NCBI GenBank assembly: GCA_015060975.1
Contig: SUXI01000011.1
Location: 17,134-81,133 of the forward strand
Direction: 5' to 3'
Source of the DNA: Bacteroidales bacterium
GTDB lineage: Bacteria > Bacteroidota > Bacteroidia > Bacteroidales > Muribaculaceae
Length of the DNA: 64,000 bases
Every line of letters begins with the position of its first letter. Position 1 is the stretch's first letter. Made by a program: the position numbers and the translations under genes. Below are positions 55,535 through 64,000 of the stretch, in pieces. The notes beneath the pieces were generated by a model, which had not been told where the DNA came from, made no database searches, and saw only the letters and a list, made by a program, of their open reading frames with translations.

Positions 55535-57463
55535 ATGTTCAAGATAAAGAGATTATATACGTTTATGCTGCAGAGTTTTCTGCCATTATTTATGATGACA
55601 TTTTTTATATGTCTCTTTATTGTATTGATGCAGTTTCTATGGCGTTATATTGATGATCTTGTAGGAAAAGGATTAACGGTAGATGTAATTGCCGAATTGT
55701 TTTTTTATGCGGCGTTAACGATGGTTCCTATGGCATTGCCTTTGGCGATATTGCTCGCATCGTTGATGACTTTTGGAAATTTAGGGGAACAATTTGAATT
55801 GACAGCAATGAAAGCATCGGGGATATCATTGTATAGAACTATGCGTCCGCTTTTTGTGCTTATGGCGTTTGTGGCAATCGGCGCATTTTTCTTTCAAAAC
55901 AATGTTTTGCCCGTAGCCCAAGCTAAAATGTGGACTTTATTATATTCGATGCGTCAAAAATCGCCCGAGGTTGAAATTCCGGAAGGTTCATTTTATGATC
56001 AGATTCCAGGGGTAAATTTGTATGTTGCTCATAAGAACCCAGACAACGGAATGCTTTATGATATGATGATCTATGAAGTGTCGAAAGGATTTGATAATGC
56101 GCGTATTATTCTTTCTGATTCCGGGAAACTCAGTTTCACTGAGGATAAAACGCATTTGTATTTGCAATTATATAGTGGAGAGCAGTTTGAACAGTTGCAA
56201 GGACAGTCAATGTTTTCTTCAGCATCAAAAAACAATTATGTGCCGTATCGGAAGGAATCTTTTACAGAAAAAGAGATTAGGGTGGCGTTTGATGCGAATT
56301 TCTCAAGGATGGATGAAAGTACGATGCAGAATCAATATGTGGGAAAAAATATCGCACAGTTGAATGCAACAATTGATTCGGTAAACTTAACGGTGGACAG
56401 TGTAGGGGAAGAGTATGCTCGGGAAATAAAAGAAATGCCATACTTTGGGTTACAATATTATAGAAATAAATACAGAAACCATAAATTAGTGAAAGAACGT
56501 CAGGAGTCTGTATTATTGAGAGATACATTGAGTGTGGATACTCTGTTATGGCAAAAAGGGAATAGTTATGCTCGTACTTATTTATCACAAGCCTTGAGTA
56601 AGGCAAAGCGCAGCCGTCAGGATTATGAATTTAAGTCATTTTCAGTAAAAGATCGACGCAAATCAATACGCCGTCATGACATTGAATTACAAAAGAAATT
56701 TACGTTGTCGTTTGCATGTATAATATTCTTTTTCATCGGGGCTCCTCTTGGTGCGATTATTAAAAAAGGAGGGATAGGCACACCGTTGGTAATTTCGGTG
56801 ATATTGTTTATTGTTTACTATATAATAGATAATACGGGATATAAAATGGCTCGTGATGGACGTATTCCGGTGTGGGTTGGTATGTGGGTTAGCTCTGGGG
56901 TGTTGTTGCCTCTCGGTGTGTTTTTCACATACAAGGCGGTTAATGACTCGGCAGTATTTAATATTGATGCTTATAGGAATTTCTTTCGAAAACTATTTGG
57001 TGTAAATGAAGTGCGTCATTATGAATTGAAAGAGGTCTCTATGGTTGATGTTTTGACGACAGAAGCAATAGAAAAGATTATTAATTTGCAAGAAAAGTGC
57101 ACTGCTTTTATTAGTCGATATTCGACTCGTCAAAACTATATTGAATATTGGCAAAGAGGATTGGATAGGTCTGAATTGAGCAGATTGATAAAAGAAATGG
57201 AAACAACAGTTGAATATTTGTCAAATAGTAGGGATCGGTTATTGATAAATAAGATTTCGCAATATCCCATATTGAAAAATTTATGGATTTATCACCTTGT
57301 AAATTATGGCTGGCTGTCGTGGAGTTGTATGATATTATTCCCAATTGGGATTTTGGGATATGCGATAGGTGCCAATAGGCAGGCTTCATTGTTGTGTGAT
57401 TTAAAGCAAGTGCAGAAATTGAATAATGAAGTATTGGAAATGTTAAAAGAAAATAAGGTATAA
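55535..57463 (+). CDS. lptG: LptF/LptG (YjgP/YjgQ) family LPS-export permease
   Basis: From ATG 55535 the protein has 642 residues. It has the fold of LptF/LptG: two N-terminal membrane helices (LPLFMMTFFICLFIVLMQFL and AALTMVPMALPLAILLASLM), a third (PLFVLMAFVAIGAFFFQNN), a large periplasmic part (about 150-390), and three more helices (FTLSFACIIFFFIGAPLG onward). It then carries a C-terminal extension of about 150 residues with a last hydrophobic segment, longer than the E. coli forms (about 360). With LptB it would move LPS out of the inner membrane. ribBA follows after 12 bp. Confidence 0.9.
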   Translation: MFKIKRLYTFMLQSFLPLFMMTFFICLFIVLMQFLWRYIDDLVGKGLTVDVIAELFFYAALTMVPMALPLAILLASLMTFGNLGEQFELTAMKASGISLYRTMRPLFVLMAFVAIGAFFFQNNVLPVAQAKMWTLLYSMRQKSPEVEIPEGSFYDQIPGVNLYVAHKNPDNGMLYDMMIYEVSKGFDNARIILSDSGKLSFTEDKTHLYLQLYSGEQFEQLQGQSMFSSASKNNYVPYRKESFTEKEIRVAFDANFSRMDESTMQNQYVGKNIAQLNATIDSVNLTVDSVGEEYAREIKEMPYFGLQYYRNKYRNHKLVKERQESVLLRDTLSVDTLLWQKGNSYARTYLSQALSKAKRSRQDYEFKSFSVKDRRKSIRRHDIELQKKFTLSFACIIFFFIGAPLGAIIKKGGIGTPLVISVILFIVYYIIDNTGYKMARDGRIPVWVGMWVSSGVLLPLGVFFTYKAVNDSAVFNIDAYRNFFRKLFGVNEVRHYELKEVSMVDVLTTEAIEKIINLQEKCTAFISRYSTRQNYIEYWQRGLDRSELSRLIKEMETTVEYLSNSRDRLLINKISQYPILKNLWIYHLVNYGWLSWSCMILFPIGILGYAIGANRQASLLCDLKQVQKLNNEVLEMLKENKV

Positions 57464-57475
57464 TCAAATATAGAT

Positions 57476-58699
57476 ATGAAAGATGTTAATGATATAAAAC
57501 TCGATACAATAGAAGAGGCTATAGCCGATTTTGCCGAAGGGAAAATGATTATAGTGGTTGATGATGAGGACCGGGAAAATGAAGGGGACATCATTGTAGC
57601 TGCCGAAAAAATTACCCCCGAACAAGTTAATTTTATGCTGAAAAATGCTCGAGGTTTATTGTGTGCCCCAATTTCGATTTCTCGGTGTAAAGAGTTGGGG
57701 CTTGATAGGCAAGTGGCAGATAATACTTCTGTGTTGGGGACTCCGTTTACAGTAACGATTGATAAGTTGGAAGGTTGCTCAACGGGAGTGTCTATATATG
57801 ACCGTTGTGCTACAATCAGGGCTCTTGCTGATGAAAGTTCTACGGCGGCAACATTTGGTCGTCCGGGTCATATTAATCCTTTATATGCACAGGATCAAGG
57901 CGTATTGCGCCGTCCGGGTCATACTGAAGCGGCAGTTGATCTTGCACGTCTTGCAGGATTATATCCAGCGGCGGCTTTGATGGAAATTATGAGCGATGAT
58001 GGATCTATGGCTCGATTACCTGAATTGCGTAGGCGTGCTGATGAGTGGGGTATGAAATTGGTTTCAATAAAAGACCTTATTGCATATCGTCATGCTCGTG
58101 AGTCGTTAGTCGAAAAGGGTAGTGAGGTGGATATGCCTACTATATATGGTCATTTCAGACTCATTCCATTTAGACAAAAAAGTAATGGGTTGGAGCATAT
58201 TGCAATAATAAAGGGGGATGTAAAATCAGGAAAACCGGTATTGGTGAGAGTTCATTCATCATGTGCAACAGGGGATATTTTTGGCTCTATGCGATGTGAT
58301 TGTGGAGATCAACTTCATAAAGCTTTGCAAATGATAGAAAAAGAAGGTTGTGGCGCAGTGATCTATCTAAATCAAGAGGGTAGAGGAATTGGTTTAATGG
58401 ATAAAATAGAGGCTTATCGATTGCAAGAAAAAGGCATGGATACTGTAGAGGCGAATTTGCATTTAGGACATAGAGCTGATGAACGTGACTATGGTGTTGG
58501 TGCCCAAATTTTAAGTGCATTAGGCATTTCAAAGATGCGGTTGATGACAAATAATCCTGTGAAACGTATTGGCTTGGAAGGGTATGGCTTGACTGTAGTA
58601 GAGAATCTGCCTATTGAAATAACCCCTAATGAATATAATCGATTCTATTTGGAAACAAAGAAGAAGCAAATGGGACATAATTTACAAAAAGTGGATTGA
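57476..58699 (+). CDS. ribBA: Bifunctional 3,4-dihydroxy-2-butanone-4-phosphate synthase / GTP cyclohydrolase II
   Basis: The 407-residue enzyme catalyses both entry reactions of riboflavin synthesis. The RibB half (about 1-205) has [11 protein letters not shown] and the [16 protein letters not shown] segment. The RibA half (about 206-407) has the zinc site C...CDC ([19 protein letters not shown]) and GRGIGL. Length is usual for RibBA. It is co-transcribed with the LptF/LptG gene and lies in the same 5-kb region as ribF. No FMN riboswitch was recognised upstream; the 12-bp gap leaves no room for one. Confidence 0.97.
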   Translation: MKDVNDIKLDTIEEAIADFAEGKMIIVVDDEDRENEGDIIVAAEKITPEQVNFMLKNARGLLCAPISISRCKELGLDRQVADNTSVLGTPFTVTIDKLEGCSTGVSIYDRCATIRALADESSTAATFGRPGHINPLYAQDQGVLRRPGHTEAAVDLARLAGLYPAAALMEIMSDDGSMARLPELRRRADEWGMKLVSIKDLIAYRHARESLVEKGSEVDMPTIYGHFRLIPFRQKSNGLEHIAIIKGDVKSGKPVLVRVHSSCATGDIFGSMRCDCGDQLHKALQMIEKEGCGAVIYLNQEGRGIGLMDKIEAYRLQEKGMDTVEANLHLGHRADERDYGVGAQILSALGISKMRLMTNNPVKRIGLEGYGLTVVENLPIEITPNEYNRFYLETKKKQMGHNLQKVD

Positions 58700-58740
58700 T
58701 AGGTATTTATAAGTTTGGGTATCGTTGCATAAATGAAATA

Positions 58741-58778
58741 CGAGCCTATCGCTGATTAAGTGATAGGCTCGTGGTTTT
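58741..58778. terminator. Terminator between ribBA and the Sel1 gene
   Basis: CGAGCCTATC (58741-58750) and GATAGGCTCG (58762-58771) are a perfect 10-bp pair with an 11-nt loop. GGTTTTTAATTT follows. It lies between convergent genes and can serve both. Confidence 0.9.
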
Positions 58779-58786
58779 TAATTTGT

Positions 58787-59413
58787 TTACCATTCAAATT
58801 CACCTTTGTTTGCTTTATCTAACATATACTTGGCATCGCGAAATCCTTTTTTTACTGCTATTTCTAAATATTCGATTGCAGTTGTTGTGTTTTGTTCTAC
58901 GCCATTGCCATAAAGATAACAAAGTCCCAGCATATAAAAGGCTCCGGGTATATCAGCTTGCTCTGCCTTGTGAAATAATTCCAGCGCAGTATCGTAATTG
59001 CGTTTGCATTTTTCACCATAATAATACATCTTTCCTAGTTCATAATGAGCTTCTGCAATGTCGGCTTGAGATGCTTGACTCCAATATTGGAACGCTTTTT
59101 TTGAGTTCTTTTTTGTACCGCTACCATAATAATAACAAGCTCCTACTTTGTATTGTGCGATGGGATGACCGTCATCGGCGGCTTGTAGATATTTATTAAA
59201 GGCTTTGTATATGTCTCGTTTTACTCCATTTGATCCGCTTGAATAATTCATTGCTTCAACAAAAATGTCGTGAGCCGGATAATTGGGTCTTGACGGAGCG
59301 ACGTTAGTGGCGTTTCCTAATGTCCAACTCCCGCGTAATGATTTAAGATCTTGAGCATCAGTATTACACCAAATTGAGAAAAATACAGCAATAGCTAAAA
59401 AATGAATTTTCAT
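58787..59413 (-). CDS. Secreted Sel1-repeat protein
   Basis: From ATG 59413 the protein has 208 residues. The longer frame starts with TTG at 59422 and is less likely. A signal peptide (about 1-21) is followed by four Sel1 (TPR-like) repeats, such as AQYKVGACYYYGSGTKKNSK, AHYELGKMYYYGEKCKRN and AFYMLGLCYLYGNGVEQN. Such repeats build helical scaffolds that bind proteins in the envelope. A proper partner cannot be named. trxA lies 20 bp upstream and may share its transcript. Confidence 0.88.
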   Translation of the reverse strand: MKIHFLAIAVFFSIWCNTDAQDLKSLRGSWTLGNATNVAPSRPNYPAHDIFVEAMNYSSGSNGVKRDIYKAFNKYLQAADDGHPIAQYKVGACYYYGSGTKKNSKKAFQYWSQASQADIAEAHYELGKMYYYGEKCKRNYDTALELFHKAEQADIPGAFYMLGLCYLYGNGVEQNTTTAIEYLEIAVKKGFRDAKYMLDKANKGEFEW

Positions 59414-59432
59414 GATGTACAAATATGTAATT

Positions 59433-59756
59433 TTATAGAGCTATAAGCTCTTTAATCTTTTCTTCAAGAGTTTCCTTTGATTGAGAACCTGCGAGTCTGA
59501 TTGATGTCTTTTTCCCATCTTTAAAGAATAGAATAGTAGGTAATGACATAATGCGGTTGTCGGTGCTGAAATCGGTTTCATCCTCAACATTGTATTTGCC
59601 AATTATTACTTGTCCGTCGTATTCAGTCGCTAATTCATCTATGATTGGCGACATAGCCATACAAGGTCCACACCATGTAGCCCAAAAGTCGATAACAACT
59701 GGTTTTCCTGATTCAATGATTTCGTTGACGTTTTCGTCGGTAAAAGTAAATGCCAT
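59433..59756 (-). CDS. trxA: Thioredoxin
   Basis: The 107-residue protein has the active site WCGPC at 28-32 and the cis-proline loop SLPTILFFKDG. It keeps protein thiols reduced in the cytoplasm. It is 41 bp after dnaE on the minus strand, so the two may be one unit. No signal peptide is present. Confidence 0.97.
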   Translation of the reverse strand: MAFTFTDENVNEIIESGKPVVIDFWATWCGPCMAMSPIIDELATEYDGQVIIGKYNVEDETDFSTDNRIMSLPTILFFKDGKKTSIRLAGSQSKETLEEKIKELIAL

Positions 59757-59797
59757 GATTTAAAATTTAGTTATTATAATTAATGATTTATTGAAAT

Positions 59798-62700
59798 TTA
59801 TTTGTCTATTGTAAATTCAATGTCCATATTTTCTAACATGTTTACTAAATCCCTATTTAATGGAATTGTATGTGCTGATGTCAATTTTATCGAGCGATTG
59901 ATTTCGGGGTCATATATAATAAAGGAAAGGCTTTTGCGATTCTCTGCCGTGGAATTTATATGTTCTGATAGTAAATCCATAAAATTGGAACTAATCAATT
60001 GGGCGTTTAATTTGATGTTTATGCCCGATAACCATTGACCTTTAATGTCTTGGAGTAATCTTATATTAGTGATGTTAAAACGGAGTTCCTCCGATTTAAA
60101 TCGTTTCTGAAATTTGCCTGTGACAAGGATTGGAGTGCCTGGTTGTCCGTATCTTCCAAAATCAATATATTGTTGCCCGAAAAGCATTAGTTCGGTGCTG
60201 CCTGTATAATCTTCCATTTTCAAAATTCCGAAATTGCCACCTCGTTTAGATGGCCGAGATTGAAAATCTGTTACCATCCCGCCAAAAGTCAACTCAGCGT
60301 CCTCAATAGGAGTTTCTTCATCCTTAGCTTTGATATTTGAATTACAACCATAGTTTAATTCCATATAATAAGGATCTAAAGGATGCGCTGATAAATACAT
60401 TCCCACTAATTCCCGTTCTTTTTCTAACTTTATGGCATCGACCCAATTAACAGATGGCTTTATCTCGGGGCGTCCTGCAGTATTAAAGGAGGCATCGTCA
60501 TCTCCAAATAGCGATATGCTTTGTTGTAATGCCGCATTTTGAAATAGTTGACCATATCTCAACATTTGCTCTGAGAGGCTTTCATCTTTATTATTTCTTT
60601 CAAAGAAATCTTCTCGTTTGATTTCGCTGAAACAATCAAATGCTCCAGCTAATGCTAATGATTCAAATGTGCGTCGATTTAAGGCGGATAGAGGTACTCG
60701 TTCGACAAAATCGTATATAGACTCAAACGGTCCACCTGCATCTCGTGTGGCAATAATGTCTTTAACAACATTTTCGCCAACGCCTTTTATCGCCGAAAGC
60801 CCAAATCGAATCTCTCCTTTCTTGTTAACCCCAAATTTGTTGAAACTTTCATTTACATCAGGGCCTTTAACCGGAATGTGCATTTTTTTGCATTCATCCA
60901 TAAATCCCGTTAATTTAGTGATGTCAGAACTGTTTCGACTAAGAACTGCTGCCATATATTCAGCCGGATAATTGGCTTTGAGATATGCGGTTTGGAATGC
61001 AACCCAACTATAACAAGTGGCATGACTCTTGTTAAATGCGTATGATGCAAATTTCTCCCAATCGGCCCAGATTTTTTCAAGTACTTTGGCGTCGTGTCCA
61101 TTTTTCTGTCCCCCTTCAATGAATAGAGCTTTAAGCTCATTCATTTTGTCAATCATTTTCTTGCCCATTGCTTTACGCAATGTGTCACTTTGTCCTCGTG
61201 TGAAGTTGGCTAACAATCTTGACAAAAGCATCACCTGTTCTTGATAAACCGTAACCCCGTATGTGTCTTTTAGGTATTTTTCCATTATGGGAATATCAAA
61301 GACAATAGGGGAGCGGCCATGTTTACGGGCGATGAAATCGGGAATATAATCCATTGGACCGGGGCGATATAGGGCATTCATCGCAATCAAATCCTCAAAG
61401 GTGGTGGGCTGTAGCTCGCGAAGATACTTTTGCATGCCAGCCGATTCAAATTGGAAAGTTCCTGTCGTGCGACCTTCGCAATATAATTGATATGTTTTTT
61501 TGTCATCAATATCTATTTCATCAATATTGATGTCTTTTCCTTGAGTCAGTTTTATATTAGCAATGGCCTCTTTTATAATAGACAGTGTCTTGAGCCCTAA
61601 AAAGTCCATTTTAATGAGTCCGGTCTCTTCGATGACTCTGCCTTCGTATTGGGTAACGAGTAGTTTGCCGTTTTCTTTATCGTCGGCAGTGCTTACTGGA
61701 ACCCAATCGGTGATTGGGTCGCGACATATTATGACTCCGCAAGCATGTACACCGGTGTTTCTTACATTGCCCTCAAGTTTTTCGGCGTATTTTAATGTGT
61801 CGGTTATAAGGAAATTATTGCTTTGTAACTCTGGTGCAAATTCAGGAACATGTTCATAGCAATTTTTTAACGTGGGTTTTAGTTCTTTGCCATTGACTTC
61901 GGGCATGTGTTTTGGAATGAGCTTTGTGAGTCTTTCGCTCTCCGACAATGGTAATTGTTGTACACGAGCAACATCTTTAATTGCCGATTTTGCCGCCATT
62001 GTTCCGTATGTAATAATGTGCGCAACTTTTTCCTCTCCATATTTTTCGGTTACATAGCGTAAAACATCTGCACGTCCATCATCATCGAAATCAATATCGA
62101 TATCGGGTAACGAGATTCGGTCGGGATTTAAAAAACGTTCAAATAGAAGATCGTATTTGATTGGGTCTATTTGAGTGATGCCAAGGCAGTATGCTACAGC
62201 CGATCCTGCGGCGGAACCACGTCCAGGTCCAACGCTGACACCTAATTGCTCGCGGGCTACATTAATGAAATCTTGTACAATCAAGAAGTAACCTGGGAAC
62301 CCCATGGTCTTCATTATGTGTAGTTCAAAGTTTATGCGTTCTTTTAGCTCGGGAGAAAGAGGGTCTCCATAACGTTTTTTAGCTCCATCGTATGCTAATT
62401 TTTTTAGATAATCAGCTTCAAATTTTATACGATATAATTTGTTATAGCCTCCAAGTTTCTTAATTTTATCTTTGGCGGCATCTTCGCTCATCACAACATT
62501 GCCATTTTCGTCTTGTGTAAACTCGTCGAAAAGATCTTTTTCGGAGAGTCGTTGGCGGTATTCCTCCTCAGTGCCAAACTCTTTCGGAATGTCAAATGTT
62601 GGCATGATTGGGGCGTTGTCAATAGAGTAGAACTCTACTTTGTCAAGAATTTCCAAGGTGTTGGATAATGCTTCAGGCACGTCACTAAAAATTTCATTCA

Positions 62701-63592
62701 TCTCGGCTTGTGTCTTCATCCATTCTTGCTTGGTGTAGAGCATGCGATTTTGATCGGCAATAAATTTATTGGTTGAAACACATATCAGTCGGTCATGAGC
62801 TTCTGCGTCTTCAGCATTAACAAAATGCACATCATTTGTAGCGACCAATTTGATGTCAAATTTTTTAGCAATTCTAATTAGCTCGGGATTCACCTGTTCT
62901 TGAATCTCATATACATTATGATTCGATCGAGGAATGTCTGTTTTGTGGCGTTGAAGTTCTATGTAATAATCTTCGCCAAATGTTTCTTTCCACCATTGCA
63001 CTTGTCGCTCGGCTTCCTCAATCTCTCCGGCTTGGATTAATCTCGGGATTTCTCCACCGAGACATGCAGAACAGATTATTAATCCTTCATGGTAATTTTT
63101 TAATTCTTCTTTGTCAGTACGAGGGTGAGAATAGAACCCTTCGGTCCAAGCGCGTGACACAATTTTGATTAGGTTGTGATATCCTTTTTGGTTTTTGGCT
63201 AGGACCACAAGATGGCGACCGGTATCACGTTTGTCAACATGCTCAAATCGTGATTTTTGAGCTACATACATTTCACAACCAAAAATAGGTTTGAAAATTT
63301 GCTTTTTTAGCATTGTTATTTCGGCTTCTTTTTCGGCAATGATTTCGTCGTTGCCTTCTTCCTTTGCCTTAGCTAATTCTTTTTCGGCATCTTTTATAGC
63401 TCCTTTTATTTTCCCATTCTTTTTGTTTACATAATTGTGGAATTCTTTAATCGCAAACATATTTCCATGGTCAGTTACGGCGATGCCGGGCATGCCATCG
63501 GCTATAGCCTTGTCAACCAACGCAGGTACGGATGCTTGACCGTCAAGAACGGAATATTGTGTATGTACATGAAGATGTATAAAAGGTCGCAT
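59798..63592 (-). CDS. dnaE: DNA polymerase III alpha subunit
   Basis: The 1264-residue replicative polymerase has an N-terminal PHP domain (HLHVHTQYSVLDGQ at 6-19). The catalytic palm has the aspartates of LPDIDIDFDDDGR, and the GPGRGSAAGSAVAY segment and the GVTVYQEQVM region are present. The C-terminal OB-fold (FGGMVTDFQSRPSKRGG) and tau-binding part are present. Length is slightly above E. coli DnaE (1160), with an insert near 40-80 that is rich in Lys/Glu. It is followed by trxA. Confidence 0.98.
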   Translation of the reverse strand: MRPFIHLHVHTQYSVLDGQASVPALVDKAIADGMPGIAVTDHGNMFAIKEFHNYVNKKNGKIKGAIKDAEKELAKAKEEGNDEIIAEKEAEITMLKKQIFKPIFGCEMYVAQKSRFEHVDKRDTGRHLVVLAKNQKGYHNLIKIVSRAWTEGFYSHPRTDKEELKNYHEGLIICSACLGGEIPRLIQAGEIEEAERQVQWWKETFGEDYYIELQRHKTDIPRSNHNVYEIQEQVNPELIRIAKKFDIKLVATNDVHFVNAEDAEAHDRLICVSTNKFIADQNRMLYTKQEWMKTQAEMNEIFSDVPEALSNTLEILDKVEFYSIDNAPIMPTFDIPKEFGTEEEYRQRLSEKDLFDEFTQDENGNVVMSEDAAKDKIKKLGGYNKLYRIKFEADYLKKLAYDGAKKRYGDPLSPELKERINFELHIMKTMGFPGYFLIVQDFINVAREQLGVSVGPGRGSAAGSAVAYCLGITQIDPIKYDLLFERFLNPDRISLPDIDIDFDDDGRADVLRYVTEKYGEEKVAHIITYGTMAAKSAIKDVARVQQLPLSESERLTKLIPKHMPEVNGKELKPTLKNCYEHVPEFAPELQSNNFLITDTLKYAEKLEGNVRNTGVHACGVIICRDPITDWVPVSTADDKENGKLLVTQYEGRVIEETGLIKMDFLGLKTLSIIKEAIANIKLTQGKDINIDEIDIDDKKTYQLYCEGRTTGTFQFESAGMQKYLRELQPTTFEDLIAMNALYRPGPMDYIPDFIARKHGRSPIVFDIPIMEKYLKDTYGVTVYQEQVMLLSRLLANFTRGQSDTLRKAMGKKMIDKMNELKALFIEGGQKNGHDAKVLEKIWADWEKFASYAFNKSHATCYSWVAFQTAYLKANYPAEYMAAVLSRNSSDITKLTGFMDECKKMHIPVKGPDVNESFNKFGVNKKGEIRFGLSAIKGVGENVVKDIIATRDAGGPFESIYDFVERVPLSALNRRTFESLALAGAFDCFSEIKREDFFERNNKDESLSEQMLRYGQLFQNAALQQSISLFGDDDASFNTAGRPEIKPSVNWVDAIKLEKERELVGMYLSAHPLDPYYMELNYGCNSNIKAKDEETPIEDAELTFGGMVTDFQSRPSKRGGNFGILKMEDYTGSTELMLFGQQYIDFGRYGQPGTPILVTGKFQKRFKSEELRFNITNIRLLQDIKGQWLSGINIKLNAQLISSNFMDLLSEHINSTAENRKSLSFIIYDPEINRSIKLTSAHTIPLNRDLVNMLENMDIEFTIDK

Positions 63593-63618
63593 TCTATAAT
63601 TTAATTTATACTTTTCAT

Positions 63619-63626
63619 CAAAGGTA
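63619..63626 (-). promoter_or_regulatory. -7 element for dnaE
   Basis: The minus strand reads TACCTTTG, 26 bases before the dnaE start. The -33 box is not clear. Confidence 0.55.
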
Positions 63627-63859
63627 CGAAATTTTCAAATTGATTATAGAGAATAATTCTATCTTTTATTAATATTGTTGATAAGTCGTTTTTTTTGTTG
63701 ATATTTATATTGTGTTGGAAATGTCCTTTAGGAAAATAGAATAGATGAAAAAATATATATTAGAGAAAAGTAAAAAATATTTACATAATGCATTGAGTTG
63801 GATAATAGTGATTTAGGTTTGATGTAATAAAAAGTTTTTGAAAAAAAGTTTAAAAAATA

Positions 63860-64000
63860 TTTGGCTGTTAACGAAAAAGTCTCTACCTTTGCACTCGCTT
63901 TTGAGGACGAACCGCAGTGGCGGTGGCAAAGGGTGGGGCAGGTTAAAGCCTGTTAATTTTTTGACAAAATTTTCACGGAATAAAAATTTGTTGTACCTTT
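63860..64000 (+). promoter_or_regulatory. Two tandem strong promoters pointing out of the window
   Basis: The first has TTTG at 63860-63863 and TACCTTTG at 63884-63891, 20 bases apart. The second has a TTTTC-like -33 near 63970 and TACCTTT at 63994-64000, cut by the window end. They are spaced 110 bp, with an AT-rich stretch before the first. Tandem promoters of this kind lead rRNA operons in this phylum, so 16S rRNA may follow. The gap 63593-63859 holds only the dnaE promoter and AT-rich sequence. Confidence 0.65.

Noticed and set aside
57111..57594. Two minus-strand frames opposite lptG and ribBA
   Set aside because: Both lie antisense to well-supported genes and have no domain pattern.
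63895..63965. tRNA gene between the tandem promoters
   Set aside because: Only short stems can be drawn; no cloverleaf with T-arm GTTCGA and acceptor pairing is present.

Overview
The window comes from a member of the Bacteroidota, most likely a gut-type Bacteroidales. The evidence is the promoter form TTTG-N18-20-TAnnTTTG in front of many genes, start codons without Shine-Dalgarno sites, the type IX secretion translocon SprA and a PorE-like lipoprotein, GldH, GLPGLI-family proteins, a fused MurF-Alr enzyme, BspA-type leucine-rich-repeat proteins with a C-terminal sorting-like tail, and an AT-rich base composition. I cannot name the genus from the sequence alone.

Layout. 1-12.3 kb (nearly all minus strand): the end-truncated carbon-starvation permease CstA, flotillin FloA, a TPR/beta-propeller protein, CCA-adding enzyme, M24 peptidase, HAD phosphatase, GldH, RicT, RNase Y, ZapA with a small coiled-coil partner, and cardiolipin synthase. 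12.5-13.6 kb: ribosomal operon rpsF-rpsR-rplI with a clear promoter and terminator. 13.6-21.7 kb is an accessory region. It holds a candidate small RNA, a two-gene DUF3800 cassette, a roughly 270-nt structured RNA or leader, an operon of three GLPGLI proteins plus a TonB-dependent-receptor-like barrel, a lipoprotein signal fused to the tail of a Fic protein, and a set of repeated hairpins. 21.7-36 kb: a phosphoesterase/propeller protein, DNA primase, ruvA-sprA, and a sodium:alanine symporter. 36-40.3 kb: two paralogous BspA-like surface proteins. 40.3-42.5 kb: a small non-coding element with inverted ends (MITE-like) and a catalase of higher GC content. 42.5-52.2 kb: YjdM, AsnRS, an RsuA-family pseudouridine synthase with a large Asn/Gly/Tyr-rich tail, an outer-membrane protein, MurF-Alr, a GSCFA protein and PorE. 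52.4-58.7 kb (plus strand): HAD, RibF, OmpA-like porin, LptF/LptG-type permease, RibBA. 58.8-63.6 kb: Sel1-repeat protein, thioredoxin, DnaE. The last 140 bases hold two tandem strong promoters pointing out of the window, as seen before rRNA operons.

Functional links. SprA and PorE are parts of the type IX secretion machinery, and the two LRR proteins carry tails that make them plausible cargo. RibF and RibBA serve flavin synthesis. DnaG, DnaE and RuvA serve replication and repair. RNase Y, RicT, CCA enzyme, AsnRS and the pseudouridine synthase serve RNA metabolism. The best candidate for an undescribed system is 15.36-21.46 kb: a long folded RNA leading into the GLPGLI/receptor operon and ending in the Fic chimera and repeated hairpins.
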